Assembly (NCBI GenBank): GCA_025054715.1
Contig: JANWYH010000009.1
Location: 59,245-123,244, forward strand
Length of the DNA stretch: 64,000 nucleotides
Reading direction: 5' to 3'
Source of the DNA: Pyrinomonadaceae bacterium
GTDB lineage: Bacteria; Acidobacteriota; Blastocatellia; Pyrinomonadales; Pyrinomonadaceae
The notes under the pieces are model-generated. The model had not been told where the DNA came from. It was given only the letters and a program-made list of their open reading frames with translations, and did not search any database. Both the position numbers and the translations under genes were made by a program. Below, piece after piece: positions 27,628 to 40,005 of this stretch (the first letter of the stretch is position 1; the number at the start of each line of letters is the position of its first letter).

Positions 27628-28594
27628 AAACTTCCTTTCTTTTGTCATATCCGAAGAAGATGTAGATAAGCGGCTCGACGTCTTTCTTGCCGAAAAAATA
27701 ATCAACTGGTCCCGCTCGCGCCTAAAGCGCCTCATAAATGAAGGCGATGTTCTTGTTAACGAAGAAACATCAAAACCAGCTTATAAGCTACGTAAAGGCG
27801 ACGTTATCGAAGTTGAGCTTTCAGAGATTCCAACCGCTTGCTTTCAGCCTGAAAATATACCGATAGAATTAGTTTACGAAGACGAGTTTCTAGCCGTCAT
27901 AGATAAACCATCTGGTATGGTTGTGCATCCTGGCGCTGGCATATCAAGCGGCACTCTTGCAAATGCTATCGCTTGGCACTTCGGACTAAAAGCAAACCTC
28001 GAAAAAACACCTGAAGAGGCTTGTCGCGTTGGAATCGTCCACCGCCTTGACAAAGAAACTTCTGGACTTTTAGTCGTGGCAAAATCAGATGAGATTCAGC
28101 AGAAACTTTCAGAGCAATTTCAGAATCGAGAAGTAGAAAAAAAATATATCGCATTAGTTCATGGAGTTATCGAACAAGAATGTGGCAAAATAGAAGCTCC
28201 AATAGGCCGCGATAGAAAAATCCGAACAAAAATGCGCATATCAGAAAACGGACGTTACGCACTTTCATTTTGGAGAGTAATCCGGCGATACCAAAACTTT
28301 ACGCTTGTTGAAGTCGAAATAAAAACTGGCAGAACTCACCAAATTCGCGTTCACTTAGCTCATATAGGTCATCCGATAGTAGGTGATAAACTCTACAATT
28401 CAGGTCGTGACAAAACCTTACCTCAAACCGAAATTAAAAAAGCCATATTCGAACTTAAGCGCTTCTTTCTTCATTCACACTTTCTTGCTTTCAAACACCC
28501 AGTCAGAGGTCAAAAACTCGCATTCAGCTCTAAACTGCCAAAAGAGCTAAATGATTTTCTCAAAATCCTCGAAAAGTCTTCTAAATTCTCTTGA
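27608..28594 (+). CDS. rluD: 23S rRNA pseudouridine synthase, RluD type
   Basis: Makes pseudouridines in 23S rRNA. An N-terminal S4 RNA-binding domain (about residues 20-75, RLDVFLAEKIINWSRSRLKR) precedes the catalytic domain. VGIVHRLDKETSGLLVVAKS contains the catalytic Asp148, and later motifs are KKYIALVHG and TGRTHQIRVHLAHIGHPIVGDKLY. The length of 328 aa fits RluD; RluA and RluC paralogues are close, so target positions are not certain. It starts inside the lgt coding end (20-nt overlap). Confidence 0.9.
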   Translation: MQQGVDENFLSFVISEEDVDKRLDVFLAEKIINWSRSRLKRLINEGDVLVNEETSKPAYKLRKGDVIEVELSEIPTACFQPENIPIELVYEDEFLAVIDKPSGMVVHPGAGISSGTLANAIAWHFGLKANLEKTPEEACRVGIVHRLDKETSGLLVVAKSDEIQQKLSEQFQNREVEKKYIALVHGVIEQECGKIEAPIGRDRKIRTKMRISENGRYALSFWRVIRRYQNFTLVEVEIKTGRTHQIRVHLAHIGHPIVGDKLYNSGRDKTLPQTEIKKAIFELKRFFLHSHFLAFKHPVRGQKLAFSSKLPKELNDFLKILEKSSKFS

Positions 28595-28626
28595 AATCTA
28601 TACTTTCTGCACTAGAAAAATTTCTC

Positions 28627-28654
28627 TTGACAAGCCCAAGAAATCTTCTAATGT
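28627..28654 (+). promoter_or_regulatory. nrdAB promoter
   Basis: A perfect TTGACA (28627-28632) is followed 16 nt later by TAATGT (28649-28654). The predicted start, near 28661, is immediately upstream of the paired NrdR-like boxes. Confidence 0.5.
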
Positions 28655-28666
28655 CCTCTTGAAGTA

Positions 28667-28712
28667 CCACATCATGTTTGATATGATTTCCGTCATGCAC
28701 AATATGATGTGT
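28667..28712 (+). promoter_or_regulatory. Tandem NrdR-like boxes upstream of nrdA
   Basis: Two related 16-bp sites lie with start points 30 bp apart. The downstream one (28697-28712, GCACAATATGATGTGT) matches the palindromic NrdR consensus ACACWATATATWGTGT at about 13 of 16 positions. The upstream one (28667-28682, CCACATCATGTTTGAT) matches at about 9. A pair of sites about three helical turns apart in front of ribonucleotide reductase genes is characteristic of the repressor NrdR. The nrdR gene is not in the window. Confidence 0.6.
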
Positions 28713-28789
28713 CCATCAAAACTAAATTTCTGCTGAACCAAAACTCTAAAAGACCAATTTTCAGAGATTTAGTCTCAGGGGTAACAGTT

Positions 28790-31120
28790 ATGAAGCCAAT
28801 CTATGAAAGTGAATTGATAACAAAGATGCGTGTTCGCAAAAGAGACGGCAAGCTTGAATACGTTGATGTAAACAAAATAGTCAATGCCGTAAGTCGTTGT
28901 GCCGTTGGTCTTAAAGAAGTTGATCCGATGCGTGTTAGCATCCGCTCGATAAGCGGACTCTATGACGGTGCAACAACACGCGAGCTTGATGAGCTTTCAA
29001 TAAGAACCGCAGCAAGTTTGATCTTTGAAGAACCTGAGTATTCGCTTCTAGCAGCTAGACTTCTTGCTGCCTACATTCACGAAGAAGTCTCGATGCAAGG
29101 AATTCAAAAGTTTTCTGATTCCATCGAAAAAGGATTTGCATTTGGGTTGATAAATGAAAGAACGTATAAATTCGTAAAAGCCAATGCTACCGTGTTGGAT
29201 AAAGCAATTAACAATGAATTCAATCATTTATTTGAATTCTTTGGTTTGCGAACGATTTATGATAGATACCTTTTGCGTAACTCCGAAACTAGAGAAGTAA
29301 TTGAAGAACCGCAATATTTTTGGATGCGGGTAGCAACGGGTCTTTCTGAAACAGTAGAAGAAGCTCTAGCGTTTTATCGGCTGTTTGCCTCGCTTGAATA
29401 TATCCCTAGCACACCGACGCTTTTTAATTCTGGCACGCGCTTTGAACAGCTTTCTTCATGTTTTCTTCTGGATTCACCAGATGATAGTCTTGAAGGAATC
29501 TATGATACTTACAAGCGAATAGCTCTTTTGTCTAAATACTCGGGCGGAATAGGGCTATCTTACTCGAGAGTGCGGTCTCAAGGATCGCTTATTCGTGGCA
29601 CTAACGGATTGTCAAAAGGTATAGTTCCATGGCTTAAAACCTTGGATTCTTCAGTAGCGGCGGTTGATCAAGGCGGGAGACGCAAGGGAGCTTGTTGTGT
29701 TTATCTGGAAACATGGCACGCTGATATTGAAGATTTTCTTGAGCTTCGAGACAACACAGGCGACGAAGCCAGAAGAACCTATAATCTGAACATCGCCAAT
29801 TGGGTTCCTGATATTTTCATGCGTAGAGTGCTTGATGATAGCATCTGGTCGCTTTTCGATCCTAAGGATGTTCCTCATTTTGTTGACTTATACGGAGAAG
29901 AGTTTGAAAAGGCTTATTTGGAAGCAGAGCAGGCTGGTCTTTACAAAAAGCAGGTTCGCGCGCGGGAACTTTACGCACGCATGATAAGAACCTTGGCCGA
30001 AACCGGCAATGGCTGGATGAATTTCAAAGACCACGCAAATAGAAAATCAAACCAAACAGGCGTAAAAGGAAACGTCATACACTCATCAAATCTTTGCACC
30101 GAAATTTTAGAAGTAACCAACTCAGAAGAAGTAGCAGTCTGTAATCTAGGTTCAGTAAATCTTTCAAAACACGTAACTGAAAAAGGCTTTGACTTCGAAA
30201 AATTAAGAAAAACCGTAAAATTGGCTGTTAAGATACTCGATAGGGTAATCGATCTGAACTTCTATGCCATTGATGAAGCCCGTCGCTCAAACATGAAATG
30301 GCGAAATATAGGGCTAGGTGTAATGGGTCTTCAGGATGTCTTCTTTAAGTTAAGACTTCCCTTTGACTCCGAAGATGCTAAGAAACTTTCAACTCAAATA
30401 GCTGAAGAGATATATTTCACAGCTCTTGACACATCATCAGACTTGGCTGCTAAACTTGGTCCTCATGCTTCTTTCGAAGAAACCAGAATTGCCCGCGAGG
30501 GTAAATTTCAATTCGACCTTTGGGGGGTAAAACCGTCTAACCCAGAAAGGTGGAAAAGCTTACGAGAAAAAATAAAAAACACAGGACTTAGAAACTCTCA
30601 GCTAATAGCGATAGCTCCTACGGCAACGATAGCTTCGATTGCAGGATGTTATGAGTCGATCGAACCGCAGGTGTCTTGCGTGCAAAGACGCGAAACACTC
30701 TCAGGCGATTTCCTTCAGGTGAATAAATACCTGGTGGAAGACCTAAAGAAACTTGGACTTTGGAATGACTCAATTCGCCAGAAGATAAAGCAGATGGATG
30801 GCTCCATCCAAGAGATTGACGAAATACCTGACGACATAAAGTCGCTTTACAAAACGGCATGGGAACTCAAAATGAAGGTTCTAATTGATATGGCTGCAGA
30901 AAGAGCGCCGTTTATTGATCAAAGCCAATCCCTTAATCTTTTCCAGAAAACGCCTGATATAGGAAAGCTCTCTTCGATGTATATGTATGCTTGGCAAAGA
31001 GGGCTGAAAACCACGTATTATCTGCGCTCACGTCCAGCAACACGTATAGGACAAGTTGCAGCCACAAAAACCTTTATATGCTCTCTGGAAAATCCCGAAT
31101 CCTGCGAAGCCTGTCAGTAA
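28790..31120 (+). CDS. nrdA: Ribonucleoside-diphosphate reductase, class I alpha subunit
   Basis: Reduces ribonucleotides to deoxyribonucleotides with NrdB. The protein (776 aa) opens with an ATP-cone regulatory domain (RVRKRDGKLEYVDVNKIV). Catalytic residues are visible: SSCFLLDSPDDS with redox Cys224, SNLCTEILE with thiyl-radical Cys436 and its Glu, and a C-terminal CEAC redox pair. ATP-cone presence implies dATP feedback control. The ATG at 28790 follows AGGGGT at 28777-28782; upstream GTG 28709 lies inside the operator region. nrdB follows after 13 nt with a strong AGGAGGAAT. Confidence 0.95.
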   Translation: MKPIYESELITKMRVRKRDGKLEYVDVNKIVNAVSRCAVGLKEVDPMRVSIRSISGLYDGATTRELDELSIRTAASLIFEEPEYSLLAARLLAAYIHEEVSMQGIQKFSDSIEKGFAFGLINERTYKFVKANATVLDKAINNEFNHLFEFFGLRTIYDRYLLRNSETREVIEEPQYFWMRVATGLSETVEEALAFYRLFASLEYIPSTPTLFNSGTRFEQLSSCFLLDSPDDSLEGIYDTYKRIALLSKYSGGIGLSYSRVRSQGSLIRGTNGLSKGIVPWLKTLDSSVAAVDQGGRRKGACCVYLETWHADIEDFLELRDNTGDEARRTYNLNIANWVPDIFMRRVLDDSIWSLFDPKDVPHFVDLYGEEFEKAYLEAEQAGLYKKQVRARELYARMIRTLAETGNGWMNFKDHANRKSNQTGVKGNVIHSSNLCTEILEVTNSEEVAVCNLGSVNLSKHVTEKGFDFEKLRKTVKLAVKILDRVIDLNFYAIDEARRSNMKWRNIGLGVMGLQDVFFKLRLPFDSEDAKKLSTQIAEEIYFTALDTSSDLAAKLGPHASFEETRIAREGKFQFDLWGVKPSNPERWKSLREKIKNTGLRNSQLIAIAPTATIASIAGCYESIEPQVSCVQRRETLSGDFLQVNKYLVEDLKKLGLWNDSIRQKIKQMDGSIQEIDEIPDDIKSLYKTAWELKMKVLIDMAAERAPFIDQSQSLNLFQKTPDIGKLSSMYMYAWQRGLKTTYYLRSRPATRIGQVAATKTFICSLENPESCEACQ

Positions 31121-31133
31121 AGGAGGAATTATT

Positions 31134-32153
31134 ATGCAAAAACCAAAAACCGCAAAGCTTCTAGATCACGGTTTTGATTTGACGCTCCGTCCGATGCGTT
31201 ATCCGCAGTTCTACGAGATGTACAAGGCAGCGATAAAAAATACCTGGACGGTTGAAGAGATAGATTTCAATGAAGACATATTTCATCTGAGAACAAAAAT
31301 GACAGATGCCGAGAGGCACCTTATTCGTCGCCTAGTAGCCTTCTTCGCAACTGGTGATTCAATAGTGGCGAATAACTTAGTGTTGAATCTCTATCGCCAC
31401 ATTAACGCTCCCGAAGCAAGAATGTATCTATCGAGACAACTCTTTGAAGAAGCACTTCACGTGCAGTTTTATTTAACGCTTTTGGATAGCTACATTCCAG
31501 ATTTGAAGGAAAGAGAAAAAGCCTTCAAAGCAGTCGAAAATATTCCTTCAATCCGACAGAAGGCAGAGTTTTGTTTTCGGTGGATTGATTCAATCTATGA
31601 CCTAACGAGGCTGGAAACAAAGGAAGACAGGAAGCAATTTCTACAAAATTTAATAGCCTTCGCTGCTTGCACTGAAGGTCTCTTCTTCTTCGCAGCTTTC
31701 GCTTATGTATTCTTTCTGCGTTCAAAAGGCTTGCTTCCAGGACTTGCGACCGGAACGAATTGGGTTTTTCGGGATGAAACATGCCATATGAATTTTGCTT
31801 ACGAAGTCATAAGAGCAAGCATCTTAGAAGAACCTGAACTTTTCGACGATGAGATGAAAGAAAAGGTAGTTGAAATGCTAAAAGAGGCTGTAGATGCTGA
31901 AACCCAATTTGCCGAAGACTTATTAAGCGGTGGCGTGGCTGGACTTTCTTTGAGAGATGTAAGACAATACCTCGAATTCATAGCAGATCAAAGACTTATA
32001 ATGCTTGGTCTCGATGAAGTATTCAAAGCTAAAAATCCATTCCCGTTTATGGACTTACAGGATGTTCAAGAGCTTGCAAACTTTTTTGAGCGACGCGTGT
32101 CAGCATATCAAATAGCCGTTAGTGGCGAAGTAAGCTTTTGTGAAGATTTCTAG
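31134..32153 (+). CDS. nrdB: Ribonucleoside-diphosphate reductase, class I beta subunit
   Basis: The radical-generating R2 protein (339 aa). Carboxylate and His metal ligands are in place: FATGDSIV (Asp), FEEALHVQFY (Glu and His), CTEGLFFF (Glu) and FRDETCHMNF (Glu and His). In FEEALHVQFY the residue four after the His is Tyr, the position of the stable tyrosyl radical, so this is a Tyr-type rather than a Phe-type (class Ic) subunit. The start at 31134 has the best Shine-Dalgarno in the operon (31121-31128). Confidence 0.95.
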   Translation: MQKPKTAKLLDHGFDLTLRPMRYPQFYEMYKAAIKNTWTVEEIDFNEDIFHLRTKMTDAERHLIRRLVAFFATGDSIVANNLVLNLYRHINAPEARMYLSRQLFEEALHVQFYLTLLDSYIPDLKEREKAFKAVENIPSIRQKAEFCFRWIDSIYDLTRLETKEDRKQFLQNLIAFAACTEGLFFFAAFAYVFFLRSKGLLPGLATGTNWVFRDETCHMNFAYEVIRASILEEPELFDDEMKEKVVEMLKEAVDAETQFAEDLLSGGVAGLSLRDVRQYLEFIADQRLIMLGLDEVFKAKNPFPFMDLQDVQELANFFERRVSAYQIAVSGEVSFCEDF

Positions 32154-32225
32154 CAAATTTTGTCTTTTCAGGCTTGATGAAAAGCTCAGTTAAAGCTATA
32201 TTCAAACTTATAACCTAACCTGGGA

Positions 32226-36297
<4,072 letters not shown>

Positions 36298-36321
36298 GTT
36301 GAATATGTTAACATTTTCAAC
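36298..36321. promoter_or_regulatory. 24-bp near-perfect palindrome between divergent genes
   Basis: GTTGAATATGTTAACATTTTCAAC (stated as arms GTTGAA and TTCAAC around ATGTTAACAT) has a single mismatched pair. It abuts the GTG start of the S55 gene and lies 37 bp before the hydrolase-like gene on the other strand, a position expected of an operator for both. Confidence 0.4.
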
Positions 36322-36358
36322 GGCTCGTAAAAAGAAAAACTACGAGGTGAATAGAAAA

Positions 36359-37330
36359 ATGGTAATACCAAAAAGACTGCTTCGTAACCTTTTAAAGCTG
36401 CTACTTCCAGTCGTAGCCCTAATAGCAGGCGCTTTTCTTGGAGCTTCTATTTGGTTAGCCTACATAGTAAGCACACCTCCGAAGGCAAATTACCTGATAA
36501 CACCAGAAAAATACGGGATGCTAAGCGCTCGAGGAGCAAGAATCACCGACGAAACATGGACAAATCGAGACGGCACAAAAGCAAGAGGGTGGCTTTTGCG
36601 TGGTGGAAAAGGAAAGCCCGCCATTTTGTTACTTCATCAATATGGAGCAGATAGGTCGCATGTTCTTAACTTAGGCGTAAAACTTAATGAACTAACTGAC
36701 TTTACTATCTTAATGCCTGACTTACGTGGTCACGGTCAAAATCCCTTAGTCTCGCACACCTCTTTAGGCGGCGAAGAAACTGATGATGTCTTAGCAGCGA
36801 TAGATTTTCTAAGAAGCTTAACAACGGACGATAAACAAAAGCTAATCAGCGATGAGATTGCCATTTACGGAATCGAATTAGGAGCTTTCGTCGGCTTTAG
36901 AGCAGCTGCAAAGGACAATTCCATAAGCGCTTTAGTGCTCGATTCCGTCCCGCTCGAATCAGATCAAATTCTTTATCTTGCAATTCGACGCCGATTTCCC
37001 TTTGCAAGCGAGTACACATCAAAGCTGGCTTCTGCTGGCACTTATCTCTACTTTTTCAACAGCAAATATCCGAGAGATTCACTTTGCGAAGTTGCTCCTT
37101 CTGTGAAGGACAGGAAATTTATGCTGTTAGCGGGTGTTGATGAGCCGCTGCTTCAGGATTCTACGCAAAAGTTGATAGGCTGTTTCGGTCCCGGTGCGGA
37201 TATCCAGTCCTACACGGGACTTTCACCTTCAGGTTATAATCTAGTTAATGCCTCGCTCGAACAGGTAAATGCTTACGATCAAAGAATCATGGATTTCTTT
37301 AAGCGAACCTTTATCGGAGAGATAAAATGA
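36359..37330 (+). CDS. Membrane-anchored alpha/beta-hydrolase-fold protein lacking the nucleophile
   Basis: The 323-aa protein has an N-terminal anchor (about residues 10-37) and then an alpha/beta-hydrolase core: ILLLHQYGADRS (oxyanion region), LMPDLRGHGQNP, and strand-5 elbow IYGIELGAFVGFRAA. In the elbow the G-x-S-x-G nucleophile Ser is replaced by Glu173 (GIELG). The segment that normally supplies the catalytic His (DIQSYTGLSPSGYNLV) also has none. It is therefore probably a pseudo-enzyme or uses another chemistry. The ATG at 36359 is chosen because GAGGTGA precedes it; longer in-frame extensions would run into the divergent gene. It overlaps the YkgJ gene by 4 nt. Confidence 0.8.
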   Translation: MVIPKRLLRNLLKLLLPVVALIAGAFLGASIWLAYIVSTPPKANYLITPEKYGMLSARGARITDETWTNRDGTKARGWLLRGGKGKPAILLLHQYGADRSHVLNLGVKLNELTDFTILMPDLRGHGQNPLVSHTSLGGEETDDVLAAIDFLRSLTTDDKQKLISDEIAIYGIELGAFVGFRAAAKDNSISALVLDSVPLESDQILYLAIRRRFPFASEYTSKLASAGTYLYFFNSKYPRDSLCEVAPSVKDRKFMLLAGVDEPLLQDSTQKLIGCFGPGADIQSYTGLSPSGYNLVNASLEQVNAYDQRIMDFFKRTFIGEIK

Positions 37331-37854
37331 AAATTCTTTCGAAAAAAAAGGCTCTAGTAGAATTAAAAAAACTTAAGAATAATTTTCGTGAAATCATCAA
37401 AGAAAACTACGAATTTAAGGCAAAAGATTGCTCAAAATGCAATCAAACCTGCTGTTTAGATGCAAAATTTGTAAATGTGCATATCACTAAGCTAGAAGCC
37501 ATTTTGATACACGATCATCTTCGGGAAAAATACCCTCAAGAGAAAGCAAAGCAAATAAACGAAAAAGTAAAAGAAGTAATCGAACGTTTTGATATAGCTC
37601 GAAACATGGAGAATAGCTCCCACACCTTCCCTTGCCCATTTTTCGAGCAAGGTTCGGGATGCTTGATTCACGAAGTAAAGCCAATAGCTTGTATCCAACA
37701 CGCTTGTTACGAAAAGTCAGAAGACTTACCGCCGGAAAAACTACAAGCGGAAATTGAAAGAAAAATTGAAAGACTAAACGAAAGAACCTATGGTAAACCT
37801 AGCCGTTGGTTTCCATTACCTATTTGGATCGCTTTAACAAAAGAAGAAGGATAG
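37327..37854 (+). CDS. YkgJ-family cysteine-cluster protein
   Basis: A 175-aa protein with the eight-cysteine YkgJ/Fli-B-like pattern: CSKCNQTCC near residues 36-44 and FPCPFFEQGSGCLIHEVKPIACIQHAC in the middle. Such clusters are thought to bind zinc or an Fe-S centre, but their function is not established. Start ATG overlaps the preceding gene's stop (ATGA), so it is cotranscribed with the nucleophile-less hydrolase-fold protein. No membrane segment is present. Confidence 0.85.
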   Translation: MKILSKKKALVELKKLKNNFREIIKENYEFKAKDCSKCNQTCCLDAKFVNVHITKLEAILIHDHLREKYPQEKAKQINEKVKEVIERFDIARNMENSSHTFPCPFFEQGSGCLIHEVKPIACIQHACYEKSEDLPPEKLQAEIERKIERLNERTYGKPSRWFPLPIWIALTKEEG

Positions 37855-37914
37855 AGCTTGCTAAAACCTAAGCAAATAGCTTAAAATTTGGAAAAAATTT
37901 AGAGGGGCAAGATT

Positions 37915-38733
37915 ATGAAAAGGATTCTTATAATCGCTTTAATCCTTGGACTTCTCACTTCTTGCAGTCGGGAACCAATGCAAGGAATTCCAAAAGGCGC
38001 TTCTGAAAACTTAAAATCAGATGCTGACGAATGTAATAACGAATACTTTCCAACGAAACTAGGCTCAAAATGGGACTATAAGGTAACACAGGAAGAGCAA
38101 GACTCGCAACCAGAATTTTTCATGACAAAAACCATCTCAAAAACTGACGAAAAAGGTTTTCTAGCAACTATAGACTTCAAGCAAAAAGAATTAAAAGATG
38201 CCAAGCTAGAAACAAGTTTCAAATGCGAAGACTCATCTATCATACCGCTTGAACCATTCAAAGCAGGAATAATACCAGCAAATCTCCAATCAGAGGGAAC
38301 AAGACTAGCAGATTACAAAACGATTTCCACGAAAGGATTTTGGCTACCCAAAACCCTAGAAACGGGAAAAAAATGGAGCTATGAAGTTGAATACTCTGTT
38401 GAAAACCAACCTAATACACCTCTCAAAGGTCAGGGGGAACTAACTCAGAACTATGAAGTATTGGGAAGAGAAACCATAACAGTCTCGGCAGGCACCTTTA
38501 ATGCCGTAAAGATAGCGCAAAACGGAATCCTAAAAATAAAGCTCCAAAGTGCCCAAAAAGGAGGAATCACTATTCCTCCCTTCTCAATAAAATTTGAAGG
38601 CACCGCCTGGTATGCCCCTAATGTTGGTCTTGTAAAACAAATATCTAGTGCAAAACAAATGCCCCTATTGCCATCTAAAGATAATACCGAATGGAAACAC
38701 ACTATGGAGCTAATTTCATACGAAATTCCTTAA
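37915..38733 (+). CDS. Lipoprotein of unknown function (TapB/DUF3108-like)
   Basis: A 272-aa lipoprotein with a clear leader (MKRILIIALILGLLTSC, lipobox LTSC). The mature part begins NEYFPTKLGSKWDYKV and ends with WYAPNVGLVKQIS, segments shared by loosely defined families of exported beta-rich proteins (TapB/DUF3108-like). I cannot assign a function. AGAGGGG at 37901-37907 gives a good ribosome site. It stands alone between YkgJ and queF with 60-80 bp on either side. Confidence 0.65.
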   Translation: MKRILIIALILGLLTSCSREPMQGIPKGASENLKSDADECNNEYFPTKLGSKWDYKVTQEEQDSQPEFFMTKTISKTDEKGFLATIDFKQKELKDAKLETSFKCEDSSIIPLEPFKAGIIPANLQSEGTRLADYKTISTKGFWLPKTLETGKKWSYEVEYSVENQPNTPLKGQGELTQNYEVLGRETITVSAGTFNAVKIAQNGILKIKLQSAQKGGITIPPFSIKFEGTAWYAPNVGLVKQISSAKQMPLLPSKDNTEWKHTMELISYEIP

Positions 38734-38815
38734 GTATTGCCGAAAGCAAATTTTTTAACTCCCCATTATAATAGAAGATGGAGAATCCTTATCTAATTTT
38801 GGTAAAATTCATCTT

Positions 38816-39319
38816 ATGATTAATGATTTTGAACTTCCACCCGTAAATCGTCAAGGCTTGGACATTCGCTCAACCCCAAGAAGCGAAATGAATCTCTATC
38901 CTTTAGACACCTTTCCTTACGAATTTGTCGGCAGAAAAATAAAGATAAATTTCACGATACCAGAATTTACTGCTATTTGCCCTTTTTCTGACTTTCCCGA
39001 CTTTGCAACTATATACATTGAATACGTGCCAAACGAAAGATGTATTGAATTAAAAAGCCTTAAACTATACATAAACTCCTTTCGCAATGTCAAAATTTTC
39101 CACGAACATGCAGTAAATGTCATCTTAGAAGACTTTGTAAAAGCTTGTGATCCTCTCGAAGTGAAAATAGTAGGGGATTTTAACGTGCGAGGAAATATCA
39201 AAACCGTAGTAGAGGCAAAATATAAGCGAAAAGGCAGAAAGAAAAAACCTAAAGACACAATAAAGCTAAAGGTTCTTAAAGAAGAACCCGCAACAAGCGT
39301 TATACATTCAGGCATTTAA
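38816..39319 (+). CDS. queF: NADPH-dependent 7-cyano-7-deazaguanine reductase
   Basis: QueF reduces preQ0 to preQ1 on the path to queuosine in tRNA. The single-domain (unimodular) form is 167 aa. The catalytic Cys lies in [20 protein letters not shown]; canonical enzymes have CPVTGQPDF, so this copy keeps the Cys-Pro and the Pro-Asp-Phe but differs at the three residues between. The NADPH-binding [14 protein letters not shown] motif follows. The C-terminus ends in a Lys-rich tail. A TATAAT at 38767-38772 lies upstream. No other que gene is in the window and no preQ1 riboswitch was seen. Confidence 0.9.
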   Translation: MINDFELPPVNRQGLDIRSTPRSEMNLYPLDTFPYEFVGRKIKINFTIPEFTAICPFSDFPDFATIYIEYVPNERCIELKSLKLYINSFRNVKIFHEHAVNVILEDFVKACDPLEVKIVGDFNVRGNIKTVVEAKYKRKGRKKKPKDTIKLKVLKEEPATSVIHSGI

Positions 39320-39323
39320 GACT

Positions 39324-39869
39324 TCAATGGACTGCCGAAGCTCTCTTTAAGTGATAGCATTGCTCGTTTTCAATATGCTTTTTATAAGAAATCTCTAGAA
39401 GCTCAAGAACTTTCTCTTCGATTTTACACTGTGGTTGTGAGCATACAACAGCCATTTCAGAAACCACCAAAAACTTTGTCTTTTCAAGCATTTGCTGTTC
39501 TCTAAAAGATAAAGGCTTTACCTTGCTAAGAAAATAGAGCTTTTTTAGAACGTCGGCTACTTCAAAAATATCACCCGTTTGCACTTTTGCTGCAAATTGC
39601 TTTGCCCGCATCTTCCAGTCAGAAGGTGGATTTTCAAAGTCTTCGGCAAGGAAGCCCATCAAATCTTCACACTGCACAGAGTTGATTATAGGACGGATGC
39701 CAATCTCGCTTATCTTCGACTTCGGAACTAAAATAGAAGAATTATTTGAGATTACCCGTAGCATGTAAAACTTTTCAAATACCTCTCCAACCTTTTTATC
39801 CTGAACCGCTTCAACCTGACAAACACCATGATTAGGATAAGCAACCTTCTGCCCAATCCTTATAAACAT
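39324..39869 (-). CDS. CarD/CdnL-family RNA polymerase-binding regulator
   Basis: CarD-type proteins bind the RNA polymerase beta subunit and stabilise open complexes at rRNA and other promoters. The start MFIRIGQKVAYPNHGVCQVEAV at 39869 is the typical Tudor-like RID domain opening, followed by FYMLRVISNNSSILVPKSK, and the C-terminal helical domain contains ENPPSDWKMRAKQFAAKV and DVLKKLYFLSKVKPLSFREQQML. At 181 aa it fits CarD. A strong GGAGGGAGG precedes this ATG. Upstream in-frame starts add cysteine-rich residues not seen in the family. Confidence 0.9.
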   Translation of the reverse strand: MFIRIGQKVAYPNHGVCQVEAVQDKKVGEVFEKFYMLRVISNNSSILVPKSKISEIGIRPIINSVQCEDLMGFLAEDFENPPSDWKMRAKQFAAKVQTGDIFEVADVLKKLYFLSKVKPLSFREQQMLEKTKFLVVSEMAVVCSQPQCKIEEKVLELLEISYKKHIENEQCYHLKRASAVH

Positions 39870-39952
39870 CTGCTTCCTCCCTCCGCAAAAAAGCAATATT
39901 TTCTTCTCATATCTTAAACGAATCTTTCCGAAACACAAAAACCCGAAAAAAG

Positions 39953-39984
39953 AAAAACCGCAGAAAAGCTTTTCTGCGGTTTTT
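39953..39984 (-). terminator. Terminator after the TonB-dependent receptor gene
   Basis: A 22-bp perfect palindrome, arms CCGCAGAAAAG and CTTTTCTGCGG (39958-39979), is flanked by AAAAA and TTTTT, so it can work in both directions. It lies 22 nt after the receptor stop codon and upstream of the CarD-like gene. Confidence 0.85.
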
Positions 39985-40005
39985 AAAAGAAGCTCCAAAG
40001 AAACT

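Noticed and set aside
38734..38815. preQ1 riboswitch upstream of queF
   Set aside because: No preQ1-I or preQ1-II core sequence or pseudoknot arms could be found in the 80-bp gap; only a TATAAT was seen.
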